Part shown: positions 1-7,171 of the stretch, piece after piece
Layout of the letters: every line of letters begins with the position of its first letter
Numbering within the stretch: the first letter of the stretch is position 1
Origin: an uncultured Alphaproteobacteria bacterium
GTDB taxonomy: Bacteria; Pseudomonadota; Alphaproteobacteria; CAAHEQ01; UBA3637
Reading direction: 5' to 3'
Assembly: GCA_947629595.1 (NCBI GenBank)
Contig: CANREI010000025.1
Coordinates: 1-13,207, forward strand
DNA: 13,207 bases
Position numbers and translations under genes: made by a program
Notes under the pieces: model-generated
What the model was told of the DNA's origin: nothing
The model's database searches: none
Seen by the model: the letters and a program-made list of their open reading frames with translations, nothing else

Positions 1-20
1 AACAGAATCGATTCGCAACA

Positions 21-54
21 AAAATATCCGTTTGAAAAAAGCGGATATTTTTTT
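21..54 (+). terminator. Rho-independent terminator of an upstream gene
   Basis: A 10-bp perfect stem (21-30 with 42-51) with an 11-nt loop runs into a T tract ending at 54. It probably ends a plus-strand gene lying left of the window. Its apex, CCG-TTTGAAAAAAG-CGG, recurs almost exactly in the terminator after frr. Confidence 0.75.
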
Positions 55-63
55 GTGCTGAAA

Positions 64-83
64 TTATGACTGATTTATGACTG
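64..83. repeat. Short direct repeat TTATGACTG x2
   Basis: TTATGACTG occurs at 64-72 and again at 75-83, an 11-bp period or about one helical turn. It sits between the upstream terminator and the T-rich leader of the nucleotidase gene. It could be a binding site for a dimeric regulator or chance; nothing else in the window supports a function. Confidence 0.3.
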
Positions 84-214
84 CCTTTTTCTTTTTGTTT
101 CTTTTTTTCCAAAAAACAGGGAGAGATTTGCAATCCTAATCAAAAAATGTTTTTTTTCTTCTTTTTTTAAAAAAAACCTTTGCCTTTTTAATATTATTTC
201 AATAAAGTAATCAT

Positions 215-221
215 AAAGGAG
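215..221 (+). promoter_or_regulatory. Shine-Dalgarno of the nucleotidase gene
   Basis: AAAGGAG ends 6 nt before the ATG at 228 and fixes that start. The preceding stretch (84-214) is T-rich. It holds -10-like hexamers near 189-197 but no convincing -35, so I do not call a promoter. Confidence 0.7.
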
Positions 222-227
222 TATTAA

Positions 228-683
228 ATGCTTTATTGTGATTTGGACGGCGTTTTGGCTGACTTTAACAATAAAATTTATGAACTGACGGGAAAATATC
301 CGCCGGAACTTTCTCGTACGAAATTATGGACAACGGTTGAAAATACGCCCGATTACTGGGCATCGCTTCAAAAAATGCCCGATGCCGATGTGTTGCTCGA
401 TTATTTAAAAAATATTCCTTATCAAATTTTAACGGGGTTGCCCGAACAAGGCTATCAAAAAGCGGAAATTGAAAAAAGAGAGTGGGTTAACCGCTATATT
501 TCACCCGAAATGAAAATGATTTGTTGTTTGGGCAAAGAAAAAACACGCTATTGTCAAAAAGGCGATGTATTGATTGATGATTATGCGCCCAATATTGAGC
601 GGTGGAATGAGGCCGGCGGTATCGGCATTTTGCATACCGATGCTTATTCAACCATTATACAATTAAAAAAAGCGGGCTTTTAA
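228..683 (+). CDS. HAD-family 5'(3')-deoxyribonucleotidase-like protein (NT5C type)
   Basis: A 151-residue cytoplasmic protein of the haloacid dehalogenase superfamily. HAD motif I is at the very N-terminus, with D5 as nucleophile and D7 as acid/base in CDLDGVLADF. Motif II is the LTG around T69. A motif III lysine (K103 or K105) precedes motif IV, LIDDY, with D117 and D118 for Mg2+ binding. This order and small size fit the NT5C family, which dephosphorylates (deoxy)nucleoside monophosphates, or its uncharacterised bacterial relatives. The substrate cannot be read from sequence. A good Shine-Dalgarno 6 nt upstream supports the start. The gene converges on the AnmK gene with a 4-nt gap and no strong terminator between them, so read-through antisense transcription is possible. 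Confidence 0.8.
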   Translation: MLYCDLDGVLADFNNKIYELTGKYPPELSRTKLWTTVENTPDYWASLQKMPDADVLLDYLKNIPYQILTGLPEQGYQKAEIEKREWVNRYISPEMKMICCLGKEKTRYCQKGDVLIDDYAPNIERWNEAGGIGILHTDAYSTIIQLKKAGF

Positions 684-687
684 AAAT

Positions 688-1980
688 TTAAAAACAAGCG
701 CGACACAATCTGTCGGTATAAACAGAGCGTTTTTCATCGGAAACGGCTTCAATACCGCACACGCTCGGAAAGCGACACCCCGTTAATTGCGGTGTTGTCC
801 ACGGCTTTTTTAAATCAAAATAAGCCCCCATTAAAGCCATTAACACGCTTTCGGTTGCTTGTGCCTCATCATCAAGTTGAATGAGAGGCTTCCCCGTTAA
901 GCGATGGCGAATTTCTTGAAAAACGGCCGTATGTTCTTTTAAAACAACCCCTTTTCCGAATAACAACCGTTCGAATGTTTCTCTTAAAACAGGATTTTTC
1001 CACCCGCCGCCGAATAACAAAAATCGATGCGGAACGGCCCCTTGAATAAATCGCAAGCCGTAAACCATTAAATAAGCGGCAAAATAAACAGCCGTATGCA
1101 CTTTATCCGCCAGATTTTCCGAGGAGCAAAAGGCTTGAATGTTTTGTGTGTTATAAATGGCCGGATCACCGGATTTGGGCGGCCTTTTTTCATAAAAAGA
1201 CTGCCCTTGACGAAACAATGTGTGCAATAAGTCGCAGTCAAGCGTGCCCTGCGCGGCATATAATCCGTTTTCATCAAACGGAAAAGCCGTATATGTGCGC
1301 ATTAAATAATCGGCATACTCATTGCACGGCCCCAAATCAAACCCGCCGACAGCCTCCCCGTTTTGAATAAGGCTTAAATTAGACGTATTACCGGCATTGA
1401 TATCCACGCGATTTTGCACCCCGCTCATCCGCGCCTGAAACGCATTTAACACGGGCACCAGCGGCGCGCCCTCTCCGCCGTTCAACAAATCATCGGAACG
1501 AAAATCATAAATCACGCGAATCGGAACCATTTTTTCATTTGTTTCTTGCTTGAAATACCGATAAAGGCCGTCTGCCAACATTTGCCCGGATCCCATTTGA
1601 ACGGTATACGGCGTTTTGCGATTCGTTTTATCTTTTCGGGAGGGCGGATAATGATCCAACGTTTTCCCGTGAAAGCAAACGGCTGCTATGTCGGCAGGGG
1701 CTATATTAAAACGCCGGATAAAATCAACAACGCACGCGATTATTTGAGTCATATAGGCCTGATGAAGCGTTTCAAACAGCGGTAAATTTTCAATATCGTC
1801 TCGGGTTTGACACCTTGTTAATTGCCCGCGCAACAAGGCCATATTTTCTTGCATTTCTTTTGAAAACGCATAAGAGTGAAAGCCCTGCTCTTTTAAAAAA
1901 GTTTTTCCGTCGGTTTCAACGGAAACAACATCAACGGCATCCATTGAATTACCTGTCATAATTCCGATATAGAACGGCAT
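688..1980 (-). CDS. anmK: Anhydro-N-acetylmuramic acid kinase-like protein (divergent)
   Basis: AnmK enzymes hydrolyse and phosphorylate 1,6-anhydro-MurNAc to MurNAc-6-phosphate in cytoplasmic peptidoglycan recycling. This 430-residue protein has the ASKHA-fold landmarks in order: an N-terminal phosphate loop (GIMTGNSMDAVDVV, 6-19), CFHGKT (102-107), DFR..D then GGEGAPLVP (159-176), NAGNTSNLS (195-203), GGFDLGPCN with probable catalytic-base D215 (212-220), GGG (324-326) and DDEAQATES (370-378). Against the canonical enzyme, GTSLDG has become GNSMDA, NIGGIANLS has become NAGNTSNLS and GPGN has become GPCN. It is also about 50 residues longer than the usual ~370-390, with a Cys-containing tail. 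The family is secure; the exact substrate is less so. GGAGAG at 1985-1990 lies 4 nt before the ATG, and a promoter lies upstream. Confidence 0.82.
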   Translation of the reverse strand: MPFYIGIMTGNSMDAVDVVSVETDGKTFLKEQGFHSYAFSKEMQENMALLRGQLTRCQTRDDIENLPLFETLHQAYMTQIIACVVDFIRRFNIAPADIAAVCFHGKTLDHYPPSRKDKTNRKTPYTVQMGSGQMLADGLYRYFKQETNEKMVPIRVIYDFRSDDLLNGGEGAPLVPVLNAFQARMSGVQNRVDINAGNTSNLSLIQNGEAVGGFDLGPCNEYADYLMRTYTAFPFDENGLYAAQGTLDCDLLHTLFRQGQSFYEKRPPKSGDPAIYNTQNIQAFCSSENLADKVHTAVYFAAYLMVYGLRFIQGAVPHRFLLFGGGWKNPVLRETFERLLFGKGVVLKEHTAVFQEIRHRLTGKPLIQLDDEAQATESVLMALMGAYFDLKKPWTTPQLTGCRFPSVCGIEAVSDEKRSVYTDRLCRACF

Positions 1981-2006
1981 TTTTCTCTCCGATTTCGAAT
2001 ATAATG

Positions 2007-2035
2007 ACTGTACCCGATATTTAAAAAAAAGTCAA
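2007..2035 (-). promoter_or_regulatory. Sigma70-type promoter of anmK
   Basis: Read on the minus strand, TTGACT (2030-2035), a 17-nt spacer, then TACAGT (2007-2012). The ATG follows about 26 nt after the -10. It is divergent from the promoter of the AsmA-like gene; the two -35 boxes are about 37 bp apart. Confidence 0.55.
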
Positions 2036-2072
2036 ATTTTTCCGTTTATTTTTCTTCAAATGAAAATAATGG

Positions 2073-2100
2073 TTGATTTTTTTGAGAGATTGTTTAAAAT
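2073..2100 (+). promoter_or_regulatory. Sigma70-type promoter of the AsmA-like gene
   Basis: TTGATT (2073-2078), a 16-nt spacer and TAAAAT (2095-2100). The open frame can be extended to the TTG of this -35 box, so the promoter argues for the downstream start at 2133. The -35 context GGTTGATTTTT recurs before frr. Confidence 0.55.
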
Positions 2101-2132
2101 ACTTTTGTTTTATTTCTATGAAAGGGTATCTC

Positions 2133-2942
2133 ATGATTAAATTTTTATTCAAATTGATTTTACTTGTTGTCGTTCTTGTTTTAATTGCTGCGGGCGGGGT
2201 TTATTATTATGCCGGCACCATTATTAAAACGGCGGTTGAAAAATATGCGCCGCAAGTGACGCAAACGGCCGTCAAACTCGACAGTATCGATTTATCGTTA
2301 TTGCAAGGCAAAATTGCTTTAAACGGATTAAGCGTTGCCAATCCCAAAGAATACGGCGCCGAAAAAGCTTTCGGATTAGGCGGTATTTCCGTTTCGTTTG
2401 ATCCGAAAAGCCTGTTATCCGATAAAATTGTGATCAATCAAATTATTATTGACAAAACGGCCGTTGATGTTGAAGCCACTTATAAAGACGGACAAATTAT
2501 TTCAAACTTAACGGATATTCAAAAAAATGTTGAAGCGTTTATTGCCAAAAACACGGCGAATACGCCGAAAAAGGCCGATCAAAAACCGGCAGAAGCTTCA
2601 ACGGAATCGGCTTCTTCCAAACAGGTTGTTATTCGCGATTTACAAATTAACAACAGCGAATTAACCGTGGGCGTTTTGAAAAAAACATTAACGGTTCCTT
2701 TGCCGAATATTCATCAAAAAAATATCGGTGAAAAAGGCAAGCAAATGAGCTGGCAGGACAGCGTTGCTTATGTCTTTAACCTGATTTCAACCGAAGCGGT
2801 CAAAGAAACGGCAACAGCGGTTCAAAAAGCCGTTCAGGAAGCTGCTTTGGAAACGGTCAATATTTCCGGCGCAACCGTTGACGGTGTGAAAGAATCGGCC
2901 GACGGTATTTTAAATAACGTGAAAGGTCTTTTCGGAGAATAA
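2133..2942 (+). CDS. AsmA-like inner-membrane-anchored protein
   Basis: A 269-residue protein with one N-terminal transmembrane segment (about 4-27) and a periplasmic remainder. Residues 45-115 look like the start of an AsmA/DUF748-type domain: VKLDSIDLSLLQGKIALNGL, then a 'NP..Y....AF.LG.ISVSFDPKSLLSDKIVINQIIID' pattern giving alternating beta strands. A Lys/Ala/Ser-rich linker (about 140-163) follows, then a second strand-rich block (165-195) and an amphipathic helical tail. Family members are linked to lipid or outer-membrane homeostasis; a specific role is not inferable. The ATG at 2133 has AAAGGG at 2121-2126, spaced 6 nt. In-frame upstream Mets lie in or near the promoter and lack a comparable site. 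It is a single-gene unit closed by a strong terminator. Confidence 0.7.
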   Translation: MIKFLFKLILLVVVLVLIAAGGVYYYAGTIIKTAVEKYAPQVTQTAVKLDSIDLSLLQGKIALNGLSVANPKEYGAEKAFGLGGISVSFDPKSLLSDKIVINQIIIDKTAVDVEATYKDGQIISNLTDIQKNVEAFIAKNTANTPKKADQKPAEASTESASSKQVVIRDLQINNSELTVGVLKKTLTVPLPNIHQKNIGEKGKQMSWQDSVAYVFNLISTEAVKETATAVQKAVQEAALETVNISGATVDGVKESADGILNNVKGLFGE

Positions 2943-2960
2943 ACACCTTTTGCAATCAAG

Positions 2961-2988
2961 AAGGGCGCTTTTTTAAGGCGCCCTTTTT
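2961..2988 (+). terminator. Rho-independent terminator after the AsmA-like gene
   Basis: An 8-bp stem AAGGGCGC / GCGCCCTT (2961-2968 with 2978-2985) is followed by T to 2988. It separates the AsmA-like gene from the frr promoter, which starts 10 nt downstream. Confidence 0.85.
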
Positions 2989-2997
2989 AAAAACAGG

Positions 2998-3026
2998 TTG
3001 ATTTTTAAAAGGCTTTATGCTAATCT
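2998..3026 (+). promoter_or_regulatory. Promoter of frr with extended -10
   Basis: TTGATT (2998-3003), a 17-nt spacer and TAATCT (3021-3026), directly preceded by TGC, an extended -10 motif. The -35 lies exactly 60 nt before the ATG, as it does for the AsmA-like gene. Confidence 0.5.
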
Positions 3027-3057
3027 TTTATATCATCAACAACAAAATGAGGATCAA

Positions 3058-3618
3058 ATGAGTTATGCAGAAATAAAAACCGATATGCAAACACGGTTGG
3101 GAAAAACCGTTGAAGCGTTAAAAAAAGACTTTTCGGGTTTACGCACCGGTCGGGCAACAACCGCCTTGTTAGACGGCATTATGGTGGAATCTTACGGCAC
3201 CGTTGTTCCTTTAAATCAGGTCGGAAACGTAACGGTAGCCGATGCGCGTATGTTAAGCGTCAGCGTGTGGGATAAATCCCTGCTGAAAAAGGTTGAAAAA
3301 GCCATTATCGAATCGGGCTTGGGATTAAATCCCATGAATGACGGTGTTGTGATTCGCATTCCCATTCCGCCGTTGTCGGAAGAAAGACGCGTTGAACTCA
3401 CAAAAATTGCCGGGCGGTATACCGAAACGGCGCGCGTATCCGTTCGGAATTTACGGCGCGATGCGTTAGACGGCATTAAAAAGCTTAAAAATGCCAATGA
3501 AATTTCCGAAGACGATCAAAAAAGATATGAAACGGAAATTCAAAAATTAACCGATGAAGGCATTAAAGAACTCGATGAATTATTGAAAGCAAAAGAAACG
3601 GAAATTCATCAGGTTTAA
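3058..3618 (+). CDS. frr: Ribosome recycling factor
   Basis: A full-length RRF of 186 residues, the usual size. Acting with EF-G, it splits post-termination ribosomes into subunits so they can be reused. Recognisable segments are KDFSGLRTGRATTALLDGI (26-44), the VESYGT..PLNQVGNV beta region, WDKSLL, the strongly conserved GLNPMNDGVVIRIPIPPLSEERR stretch (about 90-112), and the C-terminal helix with VRNLRRDALDGIKK. Start: ATG at 3058 with GAGGA at 3049-3053, 4 nt away; starting upstream would add about 20 residues not found in RRF. In many bacteria frr follows rpsB-tsf-pyrH. Here it is isolated, with its own promoter, a terminator on each side, and a convergent unknown gene downstream. Confidence 0.97.
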   Translation: MSYAEIKTDMQTRLGKTVEALKKDFSGLRTGRATTALLDGIMVESYGTVVPLNQVGNVTVADARMLSVSVWDKSLLKKVEKAIIESGLGLNPMNDGVVIRIPIPPLSEERRVELTKIAGRYTETARVSVRNLRRDALDGIKKLKNANEISEDDQKRYETEIQKLTDEGIKELDELLKAKETEIHQV

Positions 3619-3634
3619 TCGAAAAAAGAGTTTC

Positions 3635-3669
3635 AAAAAAACACCGTTTCAAAAAAGCGGTGTTTTTTT
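3635..3669. terminator. Bidirectional terminator between frr and the 133-residue gene
   Basis: A 12-bp stem (3635-3646 with 3658-3669) has an A tract on its left arm and a T tract on its right, so it works for both converging genes. The loop TTTCAAAAAAG differs by one base from the loop of the terminator at 21-54. Confidence 0.85.
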
Positions 3670-3673
3670 ATCA

Positions 3674-4075
3674 TCAATCTCTGCCGACCCCCGATTGCGC
3701 CATTAAAAATTTTTCAAACGGCTTTTTGGGTTTTTCTTCATTTTTCTGAAAATAAAGTTGAGCGGCATACCCTTTAATTCGCGCATCATAACTGTTGGCG
3801 GCAGCAACAAACGAACCGGCTATGTTATTTTCTTTTAATTTTTTATTATATTGCTTACATAAACTGCCCAAAGCATGCATAAAATTTAAAAACCGATAGG
3901 AATGAAAAGAAAAAGATTCGTAATTTTTTTCCGCTTCAAGAGGCACCACAAAATAATCTTTTTCCGTCGGCTCTTTTTGCACCAGTAAAAAATTTTCATT
4001 CTGCATCACAACAGTTGACTGCGGATATACCGTGCGAATGGAATTAACCGTATCATTTTGAAGTGTTTTTTTCAT
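3674..4075 (-). CDS. Hypothetical protein, 133 residues
   Basis: I do not recognise this protein. It has no signal peptide or membrane segment and is probably cytoplasmic and soluble. The N-terminal half (18-60) looks beta-rich, with short hydrophobic runs such as TVVMQ, FLLVQK and YFVVPLE. The middle (62-106) is helical and rich in Tyr/Phe, with one Cys (C73). The tail is basic and proline-containing (EKPKKPFEKF). It is likely expressed: it has a near-consensus promoter, an AAAGGA at 4083-4088 spaced 7 nt from the ATG, and a shared terminator 5 nt after its stop. It diverges from the small secreted protein gene at 4228. Confidence 0.65.
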   Translation of the reverse strand: MKKTLQNDTVNSIRTVYPQSTVVMQNENFLLVQKEPTEKDYFVVPLEAEKNYESFSFHSYRFLNFMHALGSLCKQYNKKLKENNIAGSFVAAANSYDARIKGYAAQLYFQKNEEKPKKPFEKFLMAQSGVGRD

Positions 4076-4100
4076 CTGTTTATCCTTTCATTATATCTTT

Positions 4101-4128
4101 ATTATACTTAAAAAAATTGTTTTGTCAA
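4101..4128 (-). promoter_or_regulatory. Consensus sigma70 promoter of the 133-residue gene
   Basis: On the minus strand, TTGACA (4123-4128), a 16-nt spacer and TATAAT (4101-4106). Both hexamers match the consensus perfectly, followed by a leader of about 20 nt. Confidence 0.75.
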
Positions 4129-4183
4129 TATTTTTTTAACATTTTTTTTCGTAAAAAAGTATTTCTTTTTTATCAATTTCAAT

Positions 4184-4189
4184 TATAAT
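4184..4189 (+). promoter_or_regulatory. -10 box of the small secreted protein gene
   Basis: A perfect TATAAT about 38 nt before the ATG. The matching -35 region (about 4161-4167, ATTTCTT) is poor, so the promoter may need an activator or an upstream AT element. The AAAGGAG Shine-Dalgarno is at 4215-4221, 6 nt before the ATG. Confidence 0.45.
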
Positions 4190-4227
4190 GAAACGGTCTC
4201 ATAACATTTTATGTAAAGGAGTTAAAA

Positions 4228-4578
4228 ATGAAAAAATTACTTGTTTTATCCGCAGCCCTTTTGCTTTCAACCGCAGCCGTTGCCGGTTTAACCGATGTTT
4301 ACAATGCCGTGAATGCCAATCCGGGCCCTTCGGCAACGAAAGTTGATCAAAAAGCGGCGGAAATTAAAAATAAATTAGATGCCAAGTTGGGCGGTATTCA
4401 AGATAAAGTTGCCGCGCAAAAAGATGAAAGCACCGCCAAACAGGAAGCGTTAAAAGCGCAATTGGAAGCAAAGTTGTCCGAATTAAAAAACAGCGGTGAG
4501 GGAAACAGTTCGAAAGCTGCCGACATTAAAGCGGAACTCGAATCCCTTCAAAAATTGATTGATGCGGCCAAAAAATAA
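4228..4578 (+). CDS. Small secreted Ala/Lys-rich coiled-coil protein
   Basis: A 116-residue protein with a clear Sec signal peptide (MKK, hydrophobic 4-18, AVA before G20). Mature residues 36-116 are almost entirely predicted helix, rich in Ala, Lys, Glu, Leu and Gln with heptad-like hydrophobic spacing. Glycine breaks near G55-G56 and at 90-92 split it into probable helical hairpin arms. There is no Cys and no lipobox. It is likely an abundant soluble periplasmic or envelope protein. The composition resembles Lpp-like or small envelope coiled coils, but with no lipidation site, so I give no family name. It has its own -10 box, a strong Shine-Dalgarno and a strong terminator, so it is a single-gene unit. 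Confidence 0.75.
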   Translation: MKKLLVLSAALLLSTAAVAGLTDVYNAVNANPGPSATKVDQKAAEIKNKLDAKLGGIQDKVAAQKDESTAKQEALKAQLEAKLSELKNSGEGNSSKAADIKAELESLQKLIDAAKK

Positions 4579-4600
4579 AAAAGAATCTGTTTCTCGCACA

Positions 4601-4634
4601 AAAAAACAGGTAAAGCAAATTTACCTGTTTTTTT
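4601..4634. terminator. Bidirectional terminator
   Basis: An 11-bp core stem AAACAGGTAAA / TTTACCTGTTT (4604-4614 with 4620-4630) has a 5-nt loop, extendable by A-T pairs. It has an A tract on the left and a T tract on the right, and serves both the small secreted protein gene (+) and the channel gene (-). Confidence 0.9.
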
Positions 4635-4651
4635 ATCGTCAAAGAAAGCCG

Positions 4652-7102
4652 TTATTTGTCGGCAGATTTCTTATGCGTTTCAACCCGCACTTCCACCGGC
4701 TGATTTTCCGTATGCAAATAAACCACCCGTTGCGGGAAAGGAATGTTAATGTTTTCTTCCCGAAAACGCTTGATAATGTTTTCCCGAATGGAATTGGAAA
4801 TATTCACTTTATTAAACACATCTTGCGTATAGCATCTTAATTGAAAATTCAAGCTGCTGTCCGCCATTTCCACAAACGCCACGACCGGCTCGGGCGATGA
4901 CAAAATGTTTTTCGTGTGCGTGGCAATATCCAACAAAACTTCTTTCACCAAATCAATATCGCTTTCATAGCCCACCCCCACATCAATATCAATGCGCGCG
5001 CTTTTGTTCTTATACGTCATATTGACTAAATTATTCGATAAAATACTGGCGTTGGGAATAATCACATCGGCCTTGTTAAAGGTTTCAATGACCGTGGAGC
5101 GAATGTTAATTTGCTTGACCGTTCCCTCAAAATCGTTAATAATCACCCAATCGCCGATTTTAATGGGTCGCTCGAACAACAAAATAAAACCCGAAACAAA
5201 ATTGTTCACAATATTTTGCAAGCCCAACCCGGCACCGATGGATAAAGCACCTGCCATAATGGCCAATCCTTTTAAACTGCCGCCCATAACGGTTATACCG
5301 ATGAGGCACGAAATAACAATGCCGACAAAACCGATTCCGGCCGCCAACGAATTACGAACCCCGATATCCATATCAATTTTACTGAGTTTGCCGTTTAAAA
5401 GGCTGTTTTTAATCATTCTCACGATAAACAGGGAAATGAAGAAAAAGACAATTCCCAAGAAAATGGAAACAATGGAAACATGCATCCCGCCGATATCAAA
5501 GCCCATTAAAAACTTTTTCACGTTATGCAATAAAATATCAACGGAAATGCCCCAAACCGCCAACAAAATAATGGCGCATAAGCAGTATAAAACGGGCGTG
5601 ATGATTAAACCGAACCACAAAACGGCCTTATCTGTTTGTTTTTTGGTAATGTGAAAATCTTTCAACCATATTTTCAAAGAAACAAACTGACGGAACAACA
5701 CAATCAAGGCTTTTTGAATAATGTAAAAAACACCGATAATCAAAACGGAAGAAATAAATCGATTATACACATATTCGGAAAACAAAATATAGCCGAACAG
5801 CGAAAAGCCTAAAACAACCAATGTTAAACCGGAAATCAACAAACTGATTTTTGAAGAAAGCGATAATCCTTGAATATCCGCATCCGAATCGTTTTCCAGC
5901 GATTTTTTTAATTCTTCATCCGTTAAAGCCCGATTGTCATATAACGCCCGATTGGCAATTAAAATAATGCATCCCGCCTTTACGCAGTTAGAGAGCAGTT
6001 TAAGCGAAAACACAATATCGTCCGAATATTCCAACCGAATGGCCAGCACTTGAAAATAAGAAAACACGCAAATAATCGTAATGGAAAAAATAAGCGCAAA
6101 GCTTAATGACGTTGCCTTGTCATCATTCACTTCAATCAACCGCCATTTGGGGTGTTGCGGCGCAAACAAAACAAGCACGACGGCACTTGATAAAAACAAA
6201 TAGAGCAAATAAAGCAATCCCACGCGCAACGTTAATCCGAACGCGCCGGAAAAAACAGCCTGATGCACATGCAACCAAAACCAAAGAGCGCCGGCTAAAA
6301 CCGACGGCATAATGCCGCGCGCAAATAAGGTTACGAAAGCGGCATAAATTTTTTGCATATAATTCGGTTTTTCGCCTGCCTGATAGCCCCATTTGCGCCG
6401 AATGAGCCAGCTGACCCAACCGGCCAAAATAATACCGATAACAGCCACAAAACCGAAAATAAGAAGTTGTTGTAAAATGGCTTCTCTTTGATCGGGTGAA
6501 AATTTTTGATACCATTCATAAGGCGATGCGCACACTTCATACAAAAACGAAGAAAAACTGACAATCGATTTCCAAAAATTTTGAATGTTTAAAATCGATT
6601 CGCGTTTGACCATAATTTGTTCCATCAACTGCTGATTGCGCATTTTAATAATGGACGAATTGATTTCATCAATTTGTTCCAACGCCAAATCGGCAGAGGC
6701 AATGCGCGCCTTAATTTCATCGGAACGCTTTGTAAATTCCTGCCGCTGTTTTGCAATTTCTTCCGGTTCCGATTCGCCCTCCGCTGTCAATGCCGCCAGC
6801 GCCGATATTTTTTTGGAAAGACCGTTTAATTCTTCGGTATCTTTCACTTTTAAAGAAGTTAATTGCGTGTGATAGGCATTTAACTCCTTAATATGTTCCT
6901 GCGTTTTGTTTTGAGATAACGAATGAGATTGCAAATCTTCGTTAATTTTCTTTAAATCTTTATCAATTTGCGCCACATCAACCGTTTCTTCTTTTAAATC
7001 CGTTTGAACCGTTGTTTCGGCTGATGACCCTTGCGCCACCGCGCAGGGAGATTGAAAACAAAAAAATGAAAAAAACACAAAAAACAGAATAATTTGACGC
7101 AT
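4652..7102 (-). CDS. Large MscS-family mechanosensitive ion channel
   Basis: An 816-residue inner-membrane channel that likely releases osmolytes under hypo-osmotic stress. In order: a signal peptide (1-23, AVA before Q24); a periplasmic coiled-coil domain (about 40-165), as in large MscS relatives; multiple transmembrane helices from about 210 to 600; then the MscS core. The pore helix and following loop are unmistakable: GALSIGAGLGLQNIVNNF, then SGFILLFERPIKIGDWV (about 618-653), with the small-residue packing of TM3. The beta domain (655-700: EGTVKQINIRST, IIPNASILSNNLVNMT) and the alpha/beta cage ending in NINIPFPQRVVYLH (785-797) follow. The layout fits long MscS proteins with an extracytoplasmic N-terminal domain (MscK/YbiO-like in plan, though not clearly either). 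AAGGAG at 7108-7113 is 5 nt from the ATG, and a near-consensus promoter lies upstream. Confidence 0.92.
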   Translation of the reverse strand: MRQIILFFVFFSFFCFQSPCAVAQGSSAETTVQTDLKEETVDVAQIDKDLKKINEDLQSHSLSQNKTQEHIKELNAYHTQLTSLKVKDTEELNGLSKKISALAALTAEGESEPEEIAKQRQEFTKRSDEIKARIASADLALEQIDEINSSIIKMRNQQLMEQIMVKRESILNIQNFWKSIVSFSSFLYEVCASPYEWYQKFSPDQREAILQQLLIFGFVAVIGIILAGWVSWLIRRKWGYQAGEKPNYMQKIYAAFVTLFARGIMPSVLAGALWFWLHVHQAVFSGAFGLTLRVGLLYLLYLFLSSAVVLVLFAPQHPKWRLIEVNDDKATSLSFALIFSITIICVFSYFQVLAIRLEYSDDIVFSLKLLSNCVKAGCIILIANRALYDNRALTDEELKKSLENDSDADIQGLSLSSKISLLISGLTLVVLGFSLFGYILFSEYVYNRFISSVLIIGVFYIIQKALIVLFRQFVSLKIWLKDFHITKKQTDKAVLWFGLIITPVLYCLCAIILLAVWGISVDILLHNVKKFLMGFDIGGMHVSIVSIFLGIVFFFISLFIVRMIKNSLLNGKLSKIDMDIGVRNSLAAGIGFVGIVISCLIGITVMGGSLKGLAIMAGALSIGAGLGLQNIVNNFVSGFILLFERPIKIGDWVIINDFEGTVKQINIRSTVIETFNKADVIIPNASILSNNLVNMTYKNKSARIDIDVGVGYESDIDLVKEVLLDIATHTKNILSSPEPVVAFVEMADSSLNFQLRCYTQDVFNKVNISNSIRENIIKRFREENINIPFPQRVVYLHTENQPVEVRVETHKKSADK

Positions 7103-7130
7103 ATGTACTCCTTGATTAAAGTCTGCACAT

Positions 7131-7160
7131 TTTATAGCGTTTCATTCCTCTTTTTGTCAA
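7131..7160 (-). promoter_or_regulatory. Sigma70-type promoter of the channel gene
   Basis: On the minus strand, TTGACA (7155-7160), an 18-nt spacer and TATAAA (7131-7136). The ATG follows 28 nt after the -10. Confidence 0.65.
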
Positions 7161-7171
7161 GAGAAAACTTT

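Noticed and set aside
1..20. Possible 3' end of an RNA gene before the first terminator
   Set aside because: Twenty bases show no acceptor stem, T-arm or CCA pattern; too little sequence to support any RNA call.
668..681. Possible hairpin terminator between the converging nucleotidase and anmK genes
   Set aside because: The stem is only 5 bp with one G-C pair and lies inside the end of the nucleotidase coding region; too weak to call.
2073..2132. Extended N-terminus for the AsmA-like protein
   Set aside because: The extension begins at the TTG of the -35 box and covers the promoter; the Met at 2133 has a good Shine-Dalgarno and starts the membrane anchor.
4992..5654. A 220-codon open frame on the plus strand
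   Set aside because: It lies wholly opposite the channel gene, whose protein matches MscS in detail; its translation has shadow-like composition and no Shine-Dalgarno-supported family match.
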